Below are positions 27,367 to 36,682 of a stretch of 64,000 nucleotides of DNA, piece by piece. Source of the stretch: Methanofollis formosanus (GTDB lineage Archaea; Halobacteriota; Methanomicrobia; Methanomicrobiales; Methanofollaceae); contig NZ_CP037968.1 of assembly GCF_019633745.1 (NCBI RefSeq), positions 310,001 to 374,000 of the forward strand. Reading direction: 5' to 3'. Position numbers and translations under genes: made by a program. Under the pieces are notes generated by a model. The model was not told the DNA's origin. It saw only the letters and a program-made list of their open reading frames with translations, and ran no database searches. Each line of letters begins with the position of its first letter. Positions within the stretch are counted from its first letter, which is position 1.

Positions 27367-28340
27367 AGCTCGATGTCCCTCTCGCACTCGGTATGGCGGT
27401 CATCGCCGATGAAGGTTAGCCTGAAGGCATCGGGGTCGTCGCCTTTCCCCCCGAACTCGCCGAAGAGCACGGCCGATTCGATGGTGACGACCCCGAAGGA
27501 GAGGGCGAGGTGGGCGACGAGTTTGAAGAAGGTCTCGGGCGAGGCGTGATGGGGTTTGGGGTGGTAGGGGGCCCTGAAGAGAAAATATTCCACCCCCTCG
27601 GCGTCGCAGAGGTCGGCCATCGCCCCGTCCGCAGTGAGGAGGACCGGCAGGCCGAACCGCTTCTCCTCGAACCGGCGGAGTGCCTCGACGATCATCTGGT
27701 CGTTCTCGCGGGTGGCGTGCACCGCCTTCTCCCCCTCGTCGACGAGGATCGCCCGGTCGCGAAGAGCCTTGTACTCGGGCATCGCGAGGTACGCCGCCTT
27801 TCTCGACTTTTTTTTCCGCCGGTTCTCGAACTCGGCGATGTACCAACTCGCCTCGGGCGCACTCTCCCGCAGTTCGGCGATGAAGCGGGCCGAGTATTTG
27901 TGGTTGAGCACGTACTCGATCTCCTGGCGCACGATTCCGGTGAGGATCACCTCGTCGGGACGGAGGGCGCGGCTGGTGGTGAAGAAGCGGTGGTACATGA
28001 GGTTGGTGTCGAGCCCGAAGGAGATCTCCTTCTTCAGCCCTCGGTAGATCTTCGCCTTCTCCCTGAACTCCTCCATGTTCGCATAGGTGGTGACCCCGCT
28101 GGCAAGGAGACACTCCTCAAAGTCAGAGAAGAAGGGCATCTCCATCGCGTGCTCGCCGAACCTGAGCGAGGCGGCATAGAACTCGTCGGGGTTGGAGAGG
28201 ATGGAGATCCGGTAGCCGGTGCCCTCAGGCCGCGCCTCGAGAAGGCGGATCCCGTAGATGGGATATGAGATGGTGACCTCGCCGCCGAAATAATTGACAA
28301 GGGCCGGGATCTCCTGGCCTCGGATCAGCATCTCGCTCAT
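27330..28340 (-). CDS. PIN-domain protein, probable ribonuclease, paired with a CARF-like gene
   Basis: 336 residues. The N-terminal ~100 form an uncharacterised domain (FGGEVTISYPIYGIRLLEA...). From residue ~105 a PIN fold follows with a full acidic set: Asp111 in FGLDTNLMYHRF, Glu140 in GIVRQEIEYVL, Asp214 in TRENDQMIVEAL and Asp238 in LLTADGAMADL. A basic segment (ENRRKKKSRKAA, ~residues 172-183) could bind nucleic acid. Longer than toxin-type PIN proteins. It overlaps the CARF-like gene by ATGA and abuts the HAD gene. I infer a nuclease controlled by its upstream partner; this is not demonstrated by sequence alone. Confidence 0.75.
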   Translation of the reverse strand: MSEMLIRGQEIPALVNYFGGEVTISYPIYGIRLLEARPEGTGYRISILSNPDEFYAASLRFGEHAMEMPFFSDFEECLLASGVTTYANMEEFREKAKIYRGLKKEISFGLDTNLMYHRFFTTSRALRPDEVILTGIVRQEIEYVLNHKYSARFIAELRESAPEASWYIAEFENRRKKKSRKAAYLAMPEYKALRDRAILVDEGEKAVHATRENDQMIVEALRRFEEKRFGLPVLLTADGAMADLCDAEGVEYFLFRAPYHPKPHHASPETFFKLVAHLALSFGVVTIESAVLFGEFGGKGDDPDAFRLTFIGDDRHTECERDIELCRKLSALGIRR

Positions 28341-28828
28341 CCCGGCCCCCCCTCCTCGATGAGATCTCTGAGCGGCTGGATGTGGAGAGGGATGAGCAGG
28401 TACGGCCTGGCCGGGGGGTCGGGTATGGGGAGGCCGAGATAATAGATGTGGTCGACCCGCAGATCGGCGGCGGCGAGGTCCAGGCAGACCGAGACGATCG
28501 CCGCCTTCCGTCCGGGGGTGATGTCGAGGGCGGTCTCGAACCCTCTGGCGGCAAAGGCGCGGACCAGCCCGAGCACCCGCTCCCCGGCGGCGGCATAGTC
28601 ACCCTCTGCCACCCTGACGACCGAAATTCTGGGGGAAAAAGCGTAACGTTCAGAGATCAGCCTGATCCCCTCCAGCACCGTGCCGAGGGCGCTCTCCTCC
28701 CAGGCGACGAGATGCACCTCTGCCGGGCGGTAGCCGCGCTCGCGCAGCACCGCATGGTAGGTGTTGAGGAGCGCCCAGCCCGATCGCCCGGCAAGGGTGA
28801 TGTAGGCCTGTGCCCGCACCTGAGACAT
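28337..28828 (-). CDS. CARF-like Rossmann-fold protein, candidate cyclic-oligonucleotide sensor
   Basis: 163 residues from ATG 28828 (GGGGG just upstream). Strand-helix alternation fits a Rossmann fold. AYITLAGRSGWALLNTYHAVL forms the first turn, VHLVAWEESALGTVL follows, and the key segment is LDITPGRKAAIVSVCL (Asp102-Ile-Thr-Pro-Gly-Arg-Lys108). This matches the D-x-T-x-G-x-K loop of CARF domains, next IYYLGLP. No HEPN, nuclease or HTH part is attached. Stop and PIN start overlap in ATGA. The ABC ATPase gene ends 38 bp upstream, so a metabolic sensing role is the main alternative. Confidence 0.65.
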   Translation of the reverse strand: MSQVRAQAYITLAGRSGWALLNTYHAVLRERGYRPAEVHLVAWEESALGTVLEGIRLISERYAFSPRISVVRVAEGDYAAAGERVLGLVRAFAARGFETALDITPGRKAAIVSVCLDLAAADLRVDHIYYLGLPIPDPPARPYLLIPLHIQPLRDLIEEGGPG

Positions 28829-28866
28829 ACCCCCGGATGAGGTCCGGGGGCACAAAAGGTTGTCGT

Positions 28867-29622
28867 CTACGCGGCCGGGATCACGAGCGGAAACCCGCGG
28901 TGAGTCTCCACGTCGACCGGCACGCCGTAGACGGCGGCGATCACCTCGGGGGTCACGATCTCGGTCCCGCCTGCGGCATAGATCGTCCCACCCTTGAGGA
29001 AGATGAAGCGGTCCGAGTATCTCAGGGCGGTGTTGAGGTCGTGCATCGTGAGGACGGCGGCGACGTTGTGGGTGGCGACCGCCTCGCGCACGGTGTCCAT
29101 GATATCGATCTGGTTGCGCAGGTCGAGGCTGCTCGTCGGTTCGTCGAGGAGGAGCACCCGGGGTTCCTGGACCAGGGCCCGTGCAATGCTCACCTTCTGG
29201 AGTTCGCCGCCGCTCATCTCGTCGATGAACCTGAGCGCGAGGTCTTCCAGGCAGAGCCTCTTGATCGCCGCGTCCACCAGTCTGAGGTCGTGCTCGGTCA
29301 CCTTCCAGCGGATATACGGCCGCCGGCCCAGCAGGATGGCGTCGAAGGCGGTGAGCCGCCCGGTCTCGCACCGTTGGGGGACATAGCCGATCCGCTTTGC
29401 GATCTCCAGATGCTCGAGGGTGAGGACATCCTCGTCGGCGACCATCACCGACCCGGCCTTGGGACGGAGGATGGCATTCATGCACTTGAGCAGCGTCGTC
29501 TTCCCGACGCCGTTGGGCCCCATGATCGAGACGACCTGCCCGTTCTCCACCGAGAACTCGACGTCCTCGAGGACGGCCCGCGAGTTGTACTCGAACCTGA
29601 CATCAGATACTTCGATCAACAT
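28867..29622 (-). CDS. ABC transporter ATP-binding protein, iron-chelate/cobalamin type
   Basis: 251 residues. Walker A is GPNGVGKTT, Q-loop is in YVPQRCETG, signature is DEMSGGELQKV, Walker B is RVLLLDEPTSSLD and the switch His is in LTMHDLNTA. Closest to FepC/BtuD-type ATPases of type II importers. It is co-transcribed with the permease (overlap of 7 bp) and the solute-binding lipoprotein. Confidence 0.93.
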   Translation of the reverse strand: MLIEVSDVRFEYNSRAVLEDVEFSVENGQVVSIMGPNGVGKTTLLKCMNAILRPKAGSVMVADEDVLTLEHLEIAKRIGYVPQRCETGRLTAFDAILLGRRPYIRWKVTEHDLRLVDAAIKRLCLEDLALRFIDEMSGGELQKVSIARALVQEPRVLLLDEPTSSLDLRNQIDIMDTVREAVATHNVAAVLTMHDLNTALRYSDRFIFLKGGTIYAAGGTEIVTPEVIAAVYGVPVDVETHRGFPLVIPAA

Positions 29623-30743
29623 CGTGCATACCCCCGTACCAGCAGATACAGGAAGACCGGGGCGCCCATGAACGCCGTCAGGATCGCCACCGGCAGGATG
29701 TGGGGGGCGAGCATGATCCTGGCCACGGTGTCGGCGGCGAGGAGGAGGACCGCCCCGGCGACACAGGCCCCCGGGATGAGGAAGCGGTGGTCGTCGCCGA
29801 TGACCCGCCTGACCATGTGCGGGCAGACCAGGCCGACAAACCCGATCACCCCGAGGAAGGCGACGACGATCGCAACGACCATGGATGCGAGGAGCATCCC
29901 GACGAGCCTGATCCGCTCCACATTGACGCCGAGCCCCTTTGCGGTCTCGTCCCCGGCGTCGATGGCATTGTAGTTCCAGCTGTTGAGATAGAAGTACACC
30001 GCCGCGAGGGCGACCGGCACGGCGATGATGGGCAGCTCGTTCCAGCTTGCCCGGCCCAGGTCGCCGAAGGTCCAGAAGACCATCGCGGCGAGCTGGTTGT
30101 CGTCGGCAAAGTACTGCAGAAACATCGTCCCCGCAACGGCGAGAGAGCCGAGAGCGACGCCGGCGAGGACCATCACCTCGGGGGAAGTCTGCCGCATCTT
30201 CGAGATGGCCAGGATCACGATGGTGGCGAGGAGCGCGAAGACGAAGGCGGAGACGGTGGTGAGGAGGGGGTTGGAGATGTTCACCGAGGTGCCGGTGCTC
30301 TGCATCGTCCCGGCCCCGAGGATCATCACCGAGAAGGCCGCCCCGAACGCGGCGGCATGGGAGGTTCCGAGGGTATAGGGCGAGGCGAGCGGATTCCTGA
30401 GGATCGACTGCATCGCAAGGCCCGCAACCGAGAGCCCGAGCCCGGCCACGATGCCCGCGAGGGCCTGCGGCAGCCTGATGTTCCAGATGATCGAGTCCTC
30501 CATCTGGGGCACCTGGCCGGCAAAGACGTTCGGAAGCGAGAGGTTGAAAAGTCCGTTGACCCGTTCGATCAGTCCGGAGACAAGGGCGGTCGCCACCTCG
30601 GCCGGCGGGATCCAGACCGCACCCACCGAGATGGAGAGGATGAGGAGGAGAATGAGGAGGAGCACTCCTCCGAGGATGGCCGAGATCTTCCGGCCGGTGT
30701 ACTGGAGGTACTCCCGGGGTACCTCCCCGTCAGCGAGATGCAT
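29616..30743 (-). CDS. FecCD/BtuC-type ABC permease
   Basis: 375 residues with about ten membrane helices and the family motif GLAMQSILRNPLASPYTLGT, followed by GVALGSLAVAGTMFLQYF and GLVCPHMVRRVIGDDHRFLIP near the C-terminus. It forms the membrane channel for siderophore, heme or corrinoid uptake. The stop overlaps the ATPase start. Confidence 0.93.
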   Translation of the reverse strand: MHLADGEVPREYLQYTGRKISAILGGVLLLILLLILSISVGAVWIPPAEVATALVSGLIERVNGLFNLSLPNVFAGQVPQMEDSIIWNIRLPQALAGIVAGLGLSVAGLAMQSILRNPLASPYTLGTSHAAAFGAAFSVMILGAGTMQSTGTSVNISNPLLTTVSAFVFALLATIVILAISKMRQTSPEVMVLAGVALGSLAVAGTMFLQYFADDNQLAAMVFWTFGDLGRASWNELPIIAVPVALAAVYFYLNSWNYNAIDAGDETAKGLGVNVERIRLVGMLLASMVVAIVVAFLGVIGFVGLVCPHMVRRVIGDDHRFLIPGACVAGAVLLLAADTVARIMLAPHILPVAILTAFMGAPVFLYLLVRGYARC

Positions 30744-30765
30744 CCTTCACCAATCTCCTCTGTGT

Positions 30766-31923
30766 TCAGATGTCCAGTTTCGTGAACGCCATCTGCTGGA
30801 AGCCGTCGTTCATCTCACCGAAGACCGGTTTCTTCACCAGGAAGGTGTAGATCTCGTCGGCTTCGGCGGCAGGGTCGACGTCGGCGAACTGGTCGGGGTA
30901 CAGCACCTTGCCGACATAGTAGGCGTCGGCCAGGACTGAGCCGTGGTTCTGGGTGTACCAGTTGTACGGGAGGACACCGTAGACCTCGCCGTTCTTCTTT
31001 GCCGAGAGCCCGGCGTAGGAGGGGTCGTTCTTCAGTTCGCCGATGGCGTTGGAACCGTCGGTGAGCTGGAGGGTGGAGAGGTCGACGAAGATGATCTCAG
31101 GGTCCCACTCGAGGATCTTCTCCTTCGCGACCGGCGTGCCGCTCTTGAGCTGCTCGTCAGGACCCTTCGAGGTGTCGTAGGCGACGTTGACGGCGTTCAC
31201 GAAGCAGAAGGGTGCGTAGGATGTCTCGGTGGACTGCAGGCCGTGCGGACCGGCGTAGGCGATCCCGCCGACATAGGCGCGGGTCTTCTCGCTGTCAGGG
31301 ACGTCTTTGGTCCTGGTGTCCAGGTCGGCGATACGCTCGTCGAAGAAGGCGATCACCTCTTCGGCGCGGTCGTCAGTGCCGAGCACCTTCCCCATCGTCC
31401 GCAGCGACTGGTAGAAGTCGTCCCGGTGGAAACTGAGGTCGCCGTAGTTGAGGACGACGACCGGGATGCCGGTCTTCTGCTGGAGTTCTTCGGGGTCGTA
31501 GCCTGAGGTGCTGTAGGTCTTGAAGATCACGTCAGGCTGGAGGGCGAGGATCTTCTCGGGGTCGTCGTGGCCCCTGAACTCACCGATGAGGGGATAGTCC
31601 TTGAACTGGGGGTTGGCGAGGAAGTAGGGGCGGGCGTCCATCGACTGCTCGCGTTTCTCGATGTCGTCGACCCCGACGATCCGGTCCTGGGCGCCGAGGT
31701 AGGTGAGGTAGCGCAGGCTTCCGGCGCCTGAGCAGACGACATGCTCGACGGTGGTCGGGACGGTCACGGTGCGGCCCGCGCCGTCGGTGATGGTGACGGT
31801 CTCAGGGGCCGATGGGTTGTCCTGAACGGTAGCGCCGCCCTGCGTGCCGGTGCATCCTGCGATACAGAGGCATGCCAGGAGGGCTGCCGATAAACAGAGA
31901 TACAGAAGCGTACGTCTTGACAC
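30766..31923 (-). CDS. ABC transporter solute-binding lipoprotein (iron/cobalamin type)
   Basis: 385 residues with a lipoprotein signal (ALLACLCIAGCTG) and a type III periplasmic-binding fold: TVEHVVCSGAGSLRYLTYLG, DDIEKREQ, DVIFKTYSTSGYDPEEL and IIFVDLSTL. GTG at 31923 is the best start. It heads the importer operon. Palindrome-like GATATATCG just upstream could be a TATA element or metal-regulator site; this cannot be decided here. Confidence 0.9.
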   Translation of the reverse strand: MSRRTLLYLCLSAALLACLCIAGCTGTQGGATVQDNPSAPETVTITDGAGRTVTVPTTVEHVVCSGAGSLRYLTYLGAQDRIVGVDDIEKREQSMDARPYFLANPQFKDYPLIGEFRGHDDPEKILALQPDVIFKTYSTSGYDPEELQQKTGIPVVVLNYGDLSFHRDDFYQSLRTMGKVLGTDDRAEEVIAFFDERIADLDTRTKDVPDSEKTRAYVGGIAYAGPHGLQSTETSYAPFCFVNAVNVAYDTSKGPDEQLKSGTPVAKEKILEWDPEIIFVDLSTLQLTDGSNAIGELKNDPSYAGLSAKKNGEVYGVLPYNWYTQNHGSVLADAYYVGKVLYPDQFADVDPAAEADEIYTFLVKKPVFGEMNDGFQQMAFTKLDI

Positions 31924-32605
31924 AATACATCAACTCGATACGATATATCTCTGAAGGTGCGCTATTAAATCTTATCGTTGTTAATTTTGGTATGAAAAAT
32001 ATGGTTTTGAAATATGATCTTTTAGAATAATTCTTCATGAAGGGATTGAATGTCTGAAGAATCACTCCAAAAATGTATTTTTATGAGCAATGCTCCAGGG
32101 TGGCATACGTGGGCGTTCTCATCCGGGTAGTTATTCTGCCGAGAATTTATGCGTGAACATGAACTTCCTGTATTTTCTTTTGTTTTCGCAGAGGGTTCTT
32201 CGAAGAATCCCAAATGAGAGGGAATGTGGTTATCCATGTTCCTCCTGAAGTTTGAGGTGCGAGGAGTTACTGTGAAAATGATCCCGAAGATCGACTCTGT
32301 AGTGGTGAATGAAGATTTGACCACACTAATCCCCCGCATGGACTTGATAAGTAGAGGACAGAAACACTTTCAGAACGATCAACCCTCTTCCCCGACCACT
32401 GCACTATCGGACCCTTCACAATAATAGTGCGCATGTACCAGCAGGATCGCGAAAAATTGGTAGTGCCCCAGAATAGAACTGAAAATCTATTTCTAAAAAT
32501 CTGACCAAATTCCGTCGAACAGTGACCTGTATTCATAACAGAAACTCGCGCAGAGAGAGTTTTTTTGTTATCAGTTATTGCCGGGGGCACTACCGAAAAA
32601 TTGTA
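31924..32605. other. Intergenic region without a recognisable gene
   Basis: The first ~70 bp hold the importer promoter. Further right, GTGAAAATGATCCCGAAGAT and CGACTCTGTAG (~32272-32302) are a decayed piece of the composite repeat also seen at 58.3 kb. No frame here has coding character. Confidence 0.5.
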
Positions 32606-33529
32606 TTATTCGCCATCTTTCTTCCGACGGATCCCCCACAGAAGAAGAAGAGACCCTAGAGCTGATCCGAGAGAAAAGCCCGGGAGTTTCTCCGAAGAGA
32701 CAGGTACTTCTCCGGCATCAACCTTAATCGATGTAAAGACAGGGCCTTCCATATACGAGATGAACCACACCACTCTCTCGTCCTTCAACCGGAGGTGGAT
32801 GTCGATATGTTCAGCGGTAGGAGAGACCTGCTGCCTTGCACGTGCCAGAGCTTCGGTTTTATTCACCTCCAAATCAGTCTCGTCAAGGACTGTCACCCCC
32901 GTGATGGACGTGCCCTCGACGGTGGCGATCAGTTGCCTGAAGGTCCTGTTCTCGGCGACGAGGTAGACCTGTACGCTTGTTTCATTTACTCTGTACTCGC
33001 TCCAGCGCTCTGGTCTATACTCCTTGACGAACGCTTTTATCGCAGGGTTATCCCGTGCCTCCGGGTACATGACATAGAAACCTGCAAGAGGGTCGGGCAC
33101 TTCTACAGGGAGTTCTTCGTCAAGATCGATGAGACGCACCCATACGATACTATCATTGTCTTCCCTTTCGTTCACGTTCCTGTTCAGATATACCAACTTC
33201 TGGGTACATGCCGGACCGGGGATAAGATAGACGTACCGGCAGGTTGTGTTATAGTGCTTCTCGTACCAACTGGAGAGACCACAGGTGTGTATATATTCCA
33301 TGATCTCGGCATTGCTCTCCACATTCGGGTGACGACCTCGAAGACTTTCCCAGGGATTCATACCGGGAGGGATGGGAGTCGTCTGGGTGGGAGTGACATG
33401 ATGTGTCCCGTTCACCGAGATACTTTCGTCGGGGTTGAATGATGCAGCGCCCTTTTCTTCGGCTGCGACTGGTACAATGCATGCGCCTGTCACTAACATC
33501 AGCAATATTATAACATTAGCATTTTTCAT
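32606..33529 (-). CDS. Secreted cell-surface protein with PGF-CTERM-like sorting tail
   Basis: 307 residues from ATG 33529 (GGGGGT 8 nt upstream). Signal peptide MKNANVIILLMLVTGACIVP is cleaved near VAAEEK. The ectodomain is rich in N-glycosylation sequons and has a duplicated-strand region (VYLVAENRTFRQLIATVEGT). The C-terminus LPGFSLGSALGSLLLLWGIR followed by RKK is a PGF tripeptide, hydrophobic helix and basic end, the pattern cut by archaeosortase A before lipid attachment. TTTTTAAAA upstream is the likely TATA box. No enzymatic domain seen. Confidence 0.8.
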   Translation of the reverse strand: MKNANVIILLMLVTGACIVPVAAEEKGAASFNPDESISVNGTHHVTPTQTTPIPPGMNPWESLRGRHPNVESNAEIMEYIHTCGLSSWYEKHYNTTCRYVYLIPGPACTQKLVYLNRNVNEREDNDSIVWVRLIDLDEELPVEVPDPLAGFYVMYPEARDNPAIKAFVKEYRPERWSEYRVNETSVQVYLVAENRTFRQLIATVEGTSITGVTVLDETDLEVNKTEALARARQQVSPTAEHIDIHLRLKDERVVWFISYMEGPVFTSIKVDAGEVPVSSEKLPGFSLGSALGSLLLLWGIRRKKDGE

Positions 33530-33571
33530 AGGTAATACCCCCTTTATTGACATGCATATGAAAAAATAGTT

Positions 33572-34879
33572 TTAAAAATTATCTATGGGTATTACTTCAA
33601 AATCATTCCAAAAATGCAATAATTGATCATTGATGAATGGATCATCGGAGCCGGTGTAACGGTTATCATCAGCGTGGATCATATTGCTCAGAGTAATATT
33701 AGAATATCCACTCTCAGTATATACCTCTGGATTGTCAAATACGTTCCATGTAGGATCTGCGTGAATCCAATCTCCACCATCCCAGATCACTGCCAACCCA
33801 TGAGCAGTGGGTACGCCAGTACTATTGATCATGCCCATATAATACTGCCGTGTTGGAATCCCAAGACCCCGTGTAAATGAATTAAATAAAGTCGCGTATT
33901 CATCACAGACTCCACAATACTGATGATCCTTGATCCATATGTCAGATGCGGTATAATGACCTTCAGGATAGCCTAACGTATAATTCATTGCACCATAAAC
34001 ATATGGTATGATCTGACTCGCTGTATCATAAGGTGTGGTTGTATCATCTCCAGCAGTTGCAGCTTCAATTATTTGTCCATAAGATTCGCCTGACAAAGCT
34101 CCATCAGGGATGTGGTAAAGACCGCTTGCTTCAAGGTTGGTGCCTCCATCAGGATCAGGATAATGATCTACGTTATTGCTGTACGTTTCGATTCCATCGA
34201 ATGGCATTGACCAATAGTCAGTCCGTGCATCATTTGGATCCACTCGAACCTCTAAAGCAATAGGTTTTCTTCCAACAGAATTGGCTGTAGGCACTTTAAA
34301 TGCCACCAATACAGTTTCGTTAGCGGAGGGTGGAATATTGCTAAAAGTATTATAATATCCGATTCTATCCTCTGTAGAAATTACAATGACTTTGCCACTG
34401 GCAGGTGCCGAACCAGAATTATGAATGGTGATCAGGTTTCTGACTATGGAATCTTGAACCCAATACCACGATATTTGAGCATTTACGAACCGAACATCCG
34501 CTGTTGATTTTAGTTCATTTTCTACATTTTGATCTCTTTGTGTCCTCATCACTGAATAACTTCCATCTGAATTGAATATTACTTCTTCAGAAGAAACTTT
34601 AGCATCCGTGGGCATGTCTGACGTATTGATAAAAATGACGTTAGGATTCAATTTTTTCTGTGTTTCTTTCGATGGTTCTGTCACCTCAAAAGGAGGATCA
34701 TACCTGCTATACTCAGACAGATCTTGTGGACCTACCCAGTTTGGGCTACCATTTATACATCCTGGAATTTCGAACGTGTTGAGTGATGCAACATCCTTTT
34801 CTTCAGCCATAACAGGCACAATGAATGCACCTGTCAGCAGCAGCAGTGTGAGTATTCTCACAGCATTCTTACTTTTCAT
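33572..34879 (-). CDS. Secreted transglutaminase-like (papain-fold) protein
   Basis: 435 residues from ATG 34879 (AGGAGG 10 nt upstream; a TTG at 34885 is in frame). Signal peptide LLLLTGAFIVPVMA. The middle carries beta-sandwich sequence. The C-terminal third has the transglutaminase core: Cys in HQYCGVCDEYATLFNSF, His in TAHGLAVIWDGG and Asp in WIHADPTWNVF, i.e. a complete Cys-His-Asp triad. Likely an extracellular protease or crosslinker. Its signal region is similar to that of the next gene, which lies 43 bp downstream. Confidence 0.85.
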   Translation of the reverse strand: MKSKNAVRILTLLLLTGAFIVPVMAEEKDVASLNTFEIPGCINGSPNWVGPQDLSEYSRYDPPFEVTEPSKETQKKLNPNVIFINTSDMPTDAKVSSEEVIFNSDGSYSVMRTQRDQNVENELKSTADVRFVNAQISWYWVQDSIVRNLITIHNSGSAPASGKVIVISTEDRIGYYNTFSNIPPSANETVLVAFKVPTANSVGRKPIALEVRVDPNDARTDYWSMPFDGIETYSNNVDHYPDPDGGTNLEASGLYHIPDGALSGESYGQIIEAATAGDDTTTPYDTASQIIPYVYGAMNYTLGYPEGHYTASDIWIKDHQYCGVCDEYATLFNSFTRGLGIPTRQYYMGMINSTGVPTAHGLAVIWDGGDWIHADPTWNVFDNPEVYTESGYSNITLSNMIHADDNRYTGSDDPFINDQLLHFWNDFEVIPIDNF

Positions 34880-34975
34880 GGTCAATATGCCTCCTAAATT
34901 GTTAAAATCTGGAAGTGAAACAGGCTTAGTACATAATAATGAAGAAAGCCTTTAGATTACTTCCAGACCAGTGCA

Positions 34976-34994
34976 GGACACCATAGTGGTGTCC
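34976..34994. promoter_or_regulatory. Candidate operator palindrome upstream of the transglutaminase-like gene
   Basis: GGACACCA-TAG-TGGTGTCC, perfect 8-bp arms, followed by ACAT. A matching design (same arm and spacer length, same GTCCACAT end) occurs at 37230-37248. It lies ~97 bp before the start codon. The adjoining stretch TTTAAACGATTT...CTAATCATC is also shared between the two sites. Confidence 0.6.
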
Positions 34995-35062
34995 ACATTT
35001 GGTGATCTTTTTGATATTCTTTAAACGATTTCTGTGATGATCAACTAATCATCTGGACATTG

Positions 35063-35594
35063 TTGAAGTTCCAAGAATGAGAAAAACCGACAATTCACAT
35101 GGAACTTATTTAAAAACACAGAACTCAGGAATTATCTCTTAGATATCAGCCGCGCTCTCCAAGAATATATACTGGCAATAAGATCCTATTCATCCCCCTC
35201 TATGGGTAGAGGAATGTAAAGAAATCTAATTGGGGGGCATTCCAAAATCCCCTCCCCTAGAAGCAGTTGCTACACTCAAGGGGAGATAGCCTTAGAATAG
35301 GTTATCACTCCATAAAGAGGATACATCGATCCAAAGAATTTTATTTCATAATAACATTTAGCGATCCAGCGCTAAGAGCGGAGTGTGGATCGCTGTTTAT
35401 CTTCATTATGGGGAATCTAAGGCTCATCCAGTGGGAGAAATGTGTTCTGAATTCCTGAATAATAGTGCTTGGATACATGGGGAAGGTTATATTTTTAATT
35501 CTTTTGTTATTAAATCGTGACATATATTTCAGAAAATGGATGATATATAATGAAAGATTTTTATGTCTAAATAACACGTTTGAAGAACCCCTAC
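35063..35594. other. AT-rich intergenic region, no gene seen
   Basis: Short open frames on either strand lack ribosome sites and known similarity. A near-palindrome GCGATCCAGCGCTAAGAGCG lies at ~35362 and GATCGCTGTTTATC after it. Possibly the scar of a mobile element, but no transposase sequence is readable. Confidence 0.4.
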
Positions 35595-36653
35595 TTATGT
35601 TACATTCAATTCCACCCGAATACTTGGTTGTGCCCAAGCCCATTGTTCTGGATTTGCCTTTAAATCATATGGTTGATTTAATCTGTGATTTGGTGCAGGG
35701 ATCCATATAACCATCAATTGGTGTACTCCTTTATCAGTTGGAACAACAGTACTCCCCGGGAATGAAAGTTTCTCTCCGGCATTAAGTCTGCCAAAAACAA
35801 CATCTTGAGACGATTTTGTATTAATTGGTACCTGAATATAATCCATAAGTGTAATCAGCCCAAAAGTCACTGGATAGTCATCATCAGCTGCAACATTTAT
35901 CCAGTAGTGTAATGTCTCACCAGATGTCACATTGGATGAGGTCCATGCTATAGCTGAACAGGGTTCTTTTGTTATCATCACACCATCGTTTACTGGGTAC
36001 TGAGAATTACACTGACGGCAGTGAAGAGAGCTGAAGTTTGTATATGAAATTGGTGGCATATTCTGATCATCAACAAATACGTTCAACCTGACACTTCCAA
36101 GATTAACTAAATCAGTTGATAATCTGAATGATTGATCAAGCGATATCTCATAGGGTTTCAGGATAAGAAATATCTCAAATTCATGAGTTCCTTTTTCTGT
36201 TGGACCGAGATCAAAATGATAAAATCTCTCTTCAAATGGTTCAAGATGGGCCATGTGCAATGTCTGGGGATTATTTTCATTAAATGAAAACGGAACCTGC
36301 TTGTAATCCATTAAACAGAAAACAAGATAATCATTGCCATTATGCATGTTATTGGCAATACAGAAATAGCCCTCAAAATTTTCACTTTCATTCAAATATA
36401 TTTCTTTTTGGAGAAAGTATTTTGGATCATAGGTGGGAGCAGTATACAATCCAATGCAAAAATTTTCCTCTCCACTCTCAGAGTTACATAAAGTGGTGTT
36501 TTCTGACTTTTTAGATAAATCAAAACTTTCAGTCCATGTAACTCCCTCCTCGGCACTCAGCACTAAAATACCGATCGCAAAGGAGAAAACAGAAAATATT
36601 ATCAAAATGCTCAAAAAGATAATTGTTCTGTCGTGCATTTTTGGATCAATCAT
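35595..36653 (-). CDS. Membrane-anchored surface protein with two repeated beta domains
   Basis: 352 residues with an N-terminal anchor (IIFLSILIIFSVFSFAIGIL). Two copies of a ~130-residue domain follow. Matching landmarks are CLMDYKQVPFSFNEN / TLMDYIQVPINTKS, PTEKGTHEFEIF / PTDKGVHQLMVIW and SLDQSFRLSTD / RLNQPYDLKAN. Each looks like an immunoglobulin-type sandwich. A CRQC pair sits between them. No catalytic signature. Codon use and AT content are unlike the flanking housekeeping genes. Confidence 0.75.
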   Translation of the reverse strand: MIDPKMHDRTIIFLSILIIFSVFSFAIGILVLSAEEGVTWTESFDLSKKSENTTLCNSESGEENFCIGLYTAPTYDPKYFLQKEIYLNESENFEGYFCIANNMHNGNDYLVFCLMDYKQVPFSFNENNPQTLHMAHLEPFEERFYHFDLGPTEKGTHEFEIFLILKPYEISLDQSFRLSTDLVNLGSVRLNVFVDDQNMPPISYTNFSSLHCRQCNSQYPVNDGVMITKEPCSAIAWTSSNVTSGETLHYWINVAADDDYPVTFGLITLMDYIQVPINTKSSQDVVFGRLNAGEKLSFPGSTVVPTDKGVHQLMVIWIPAPNHRLNQPYDLKANPEQWAWAQPSIRVELNVT

Positions 36654-36682
36654 ACTGTCCTCTTAAAAAAAGAAATTGGTTT

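Noticed and set aside
28829-29485. Long upstream extension of the CARF-like frame (382 codons)
   Set aside because: The extension is antisense-phase shadow of the ABC ATPase gene; the ATG at 28828 has its own G-rich ribosome site.
34880-35594. Intact insertion sequence
   Set aside because: Palindromic pieces exist but no transposase frame or paired terminal repeats could be found.
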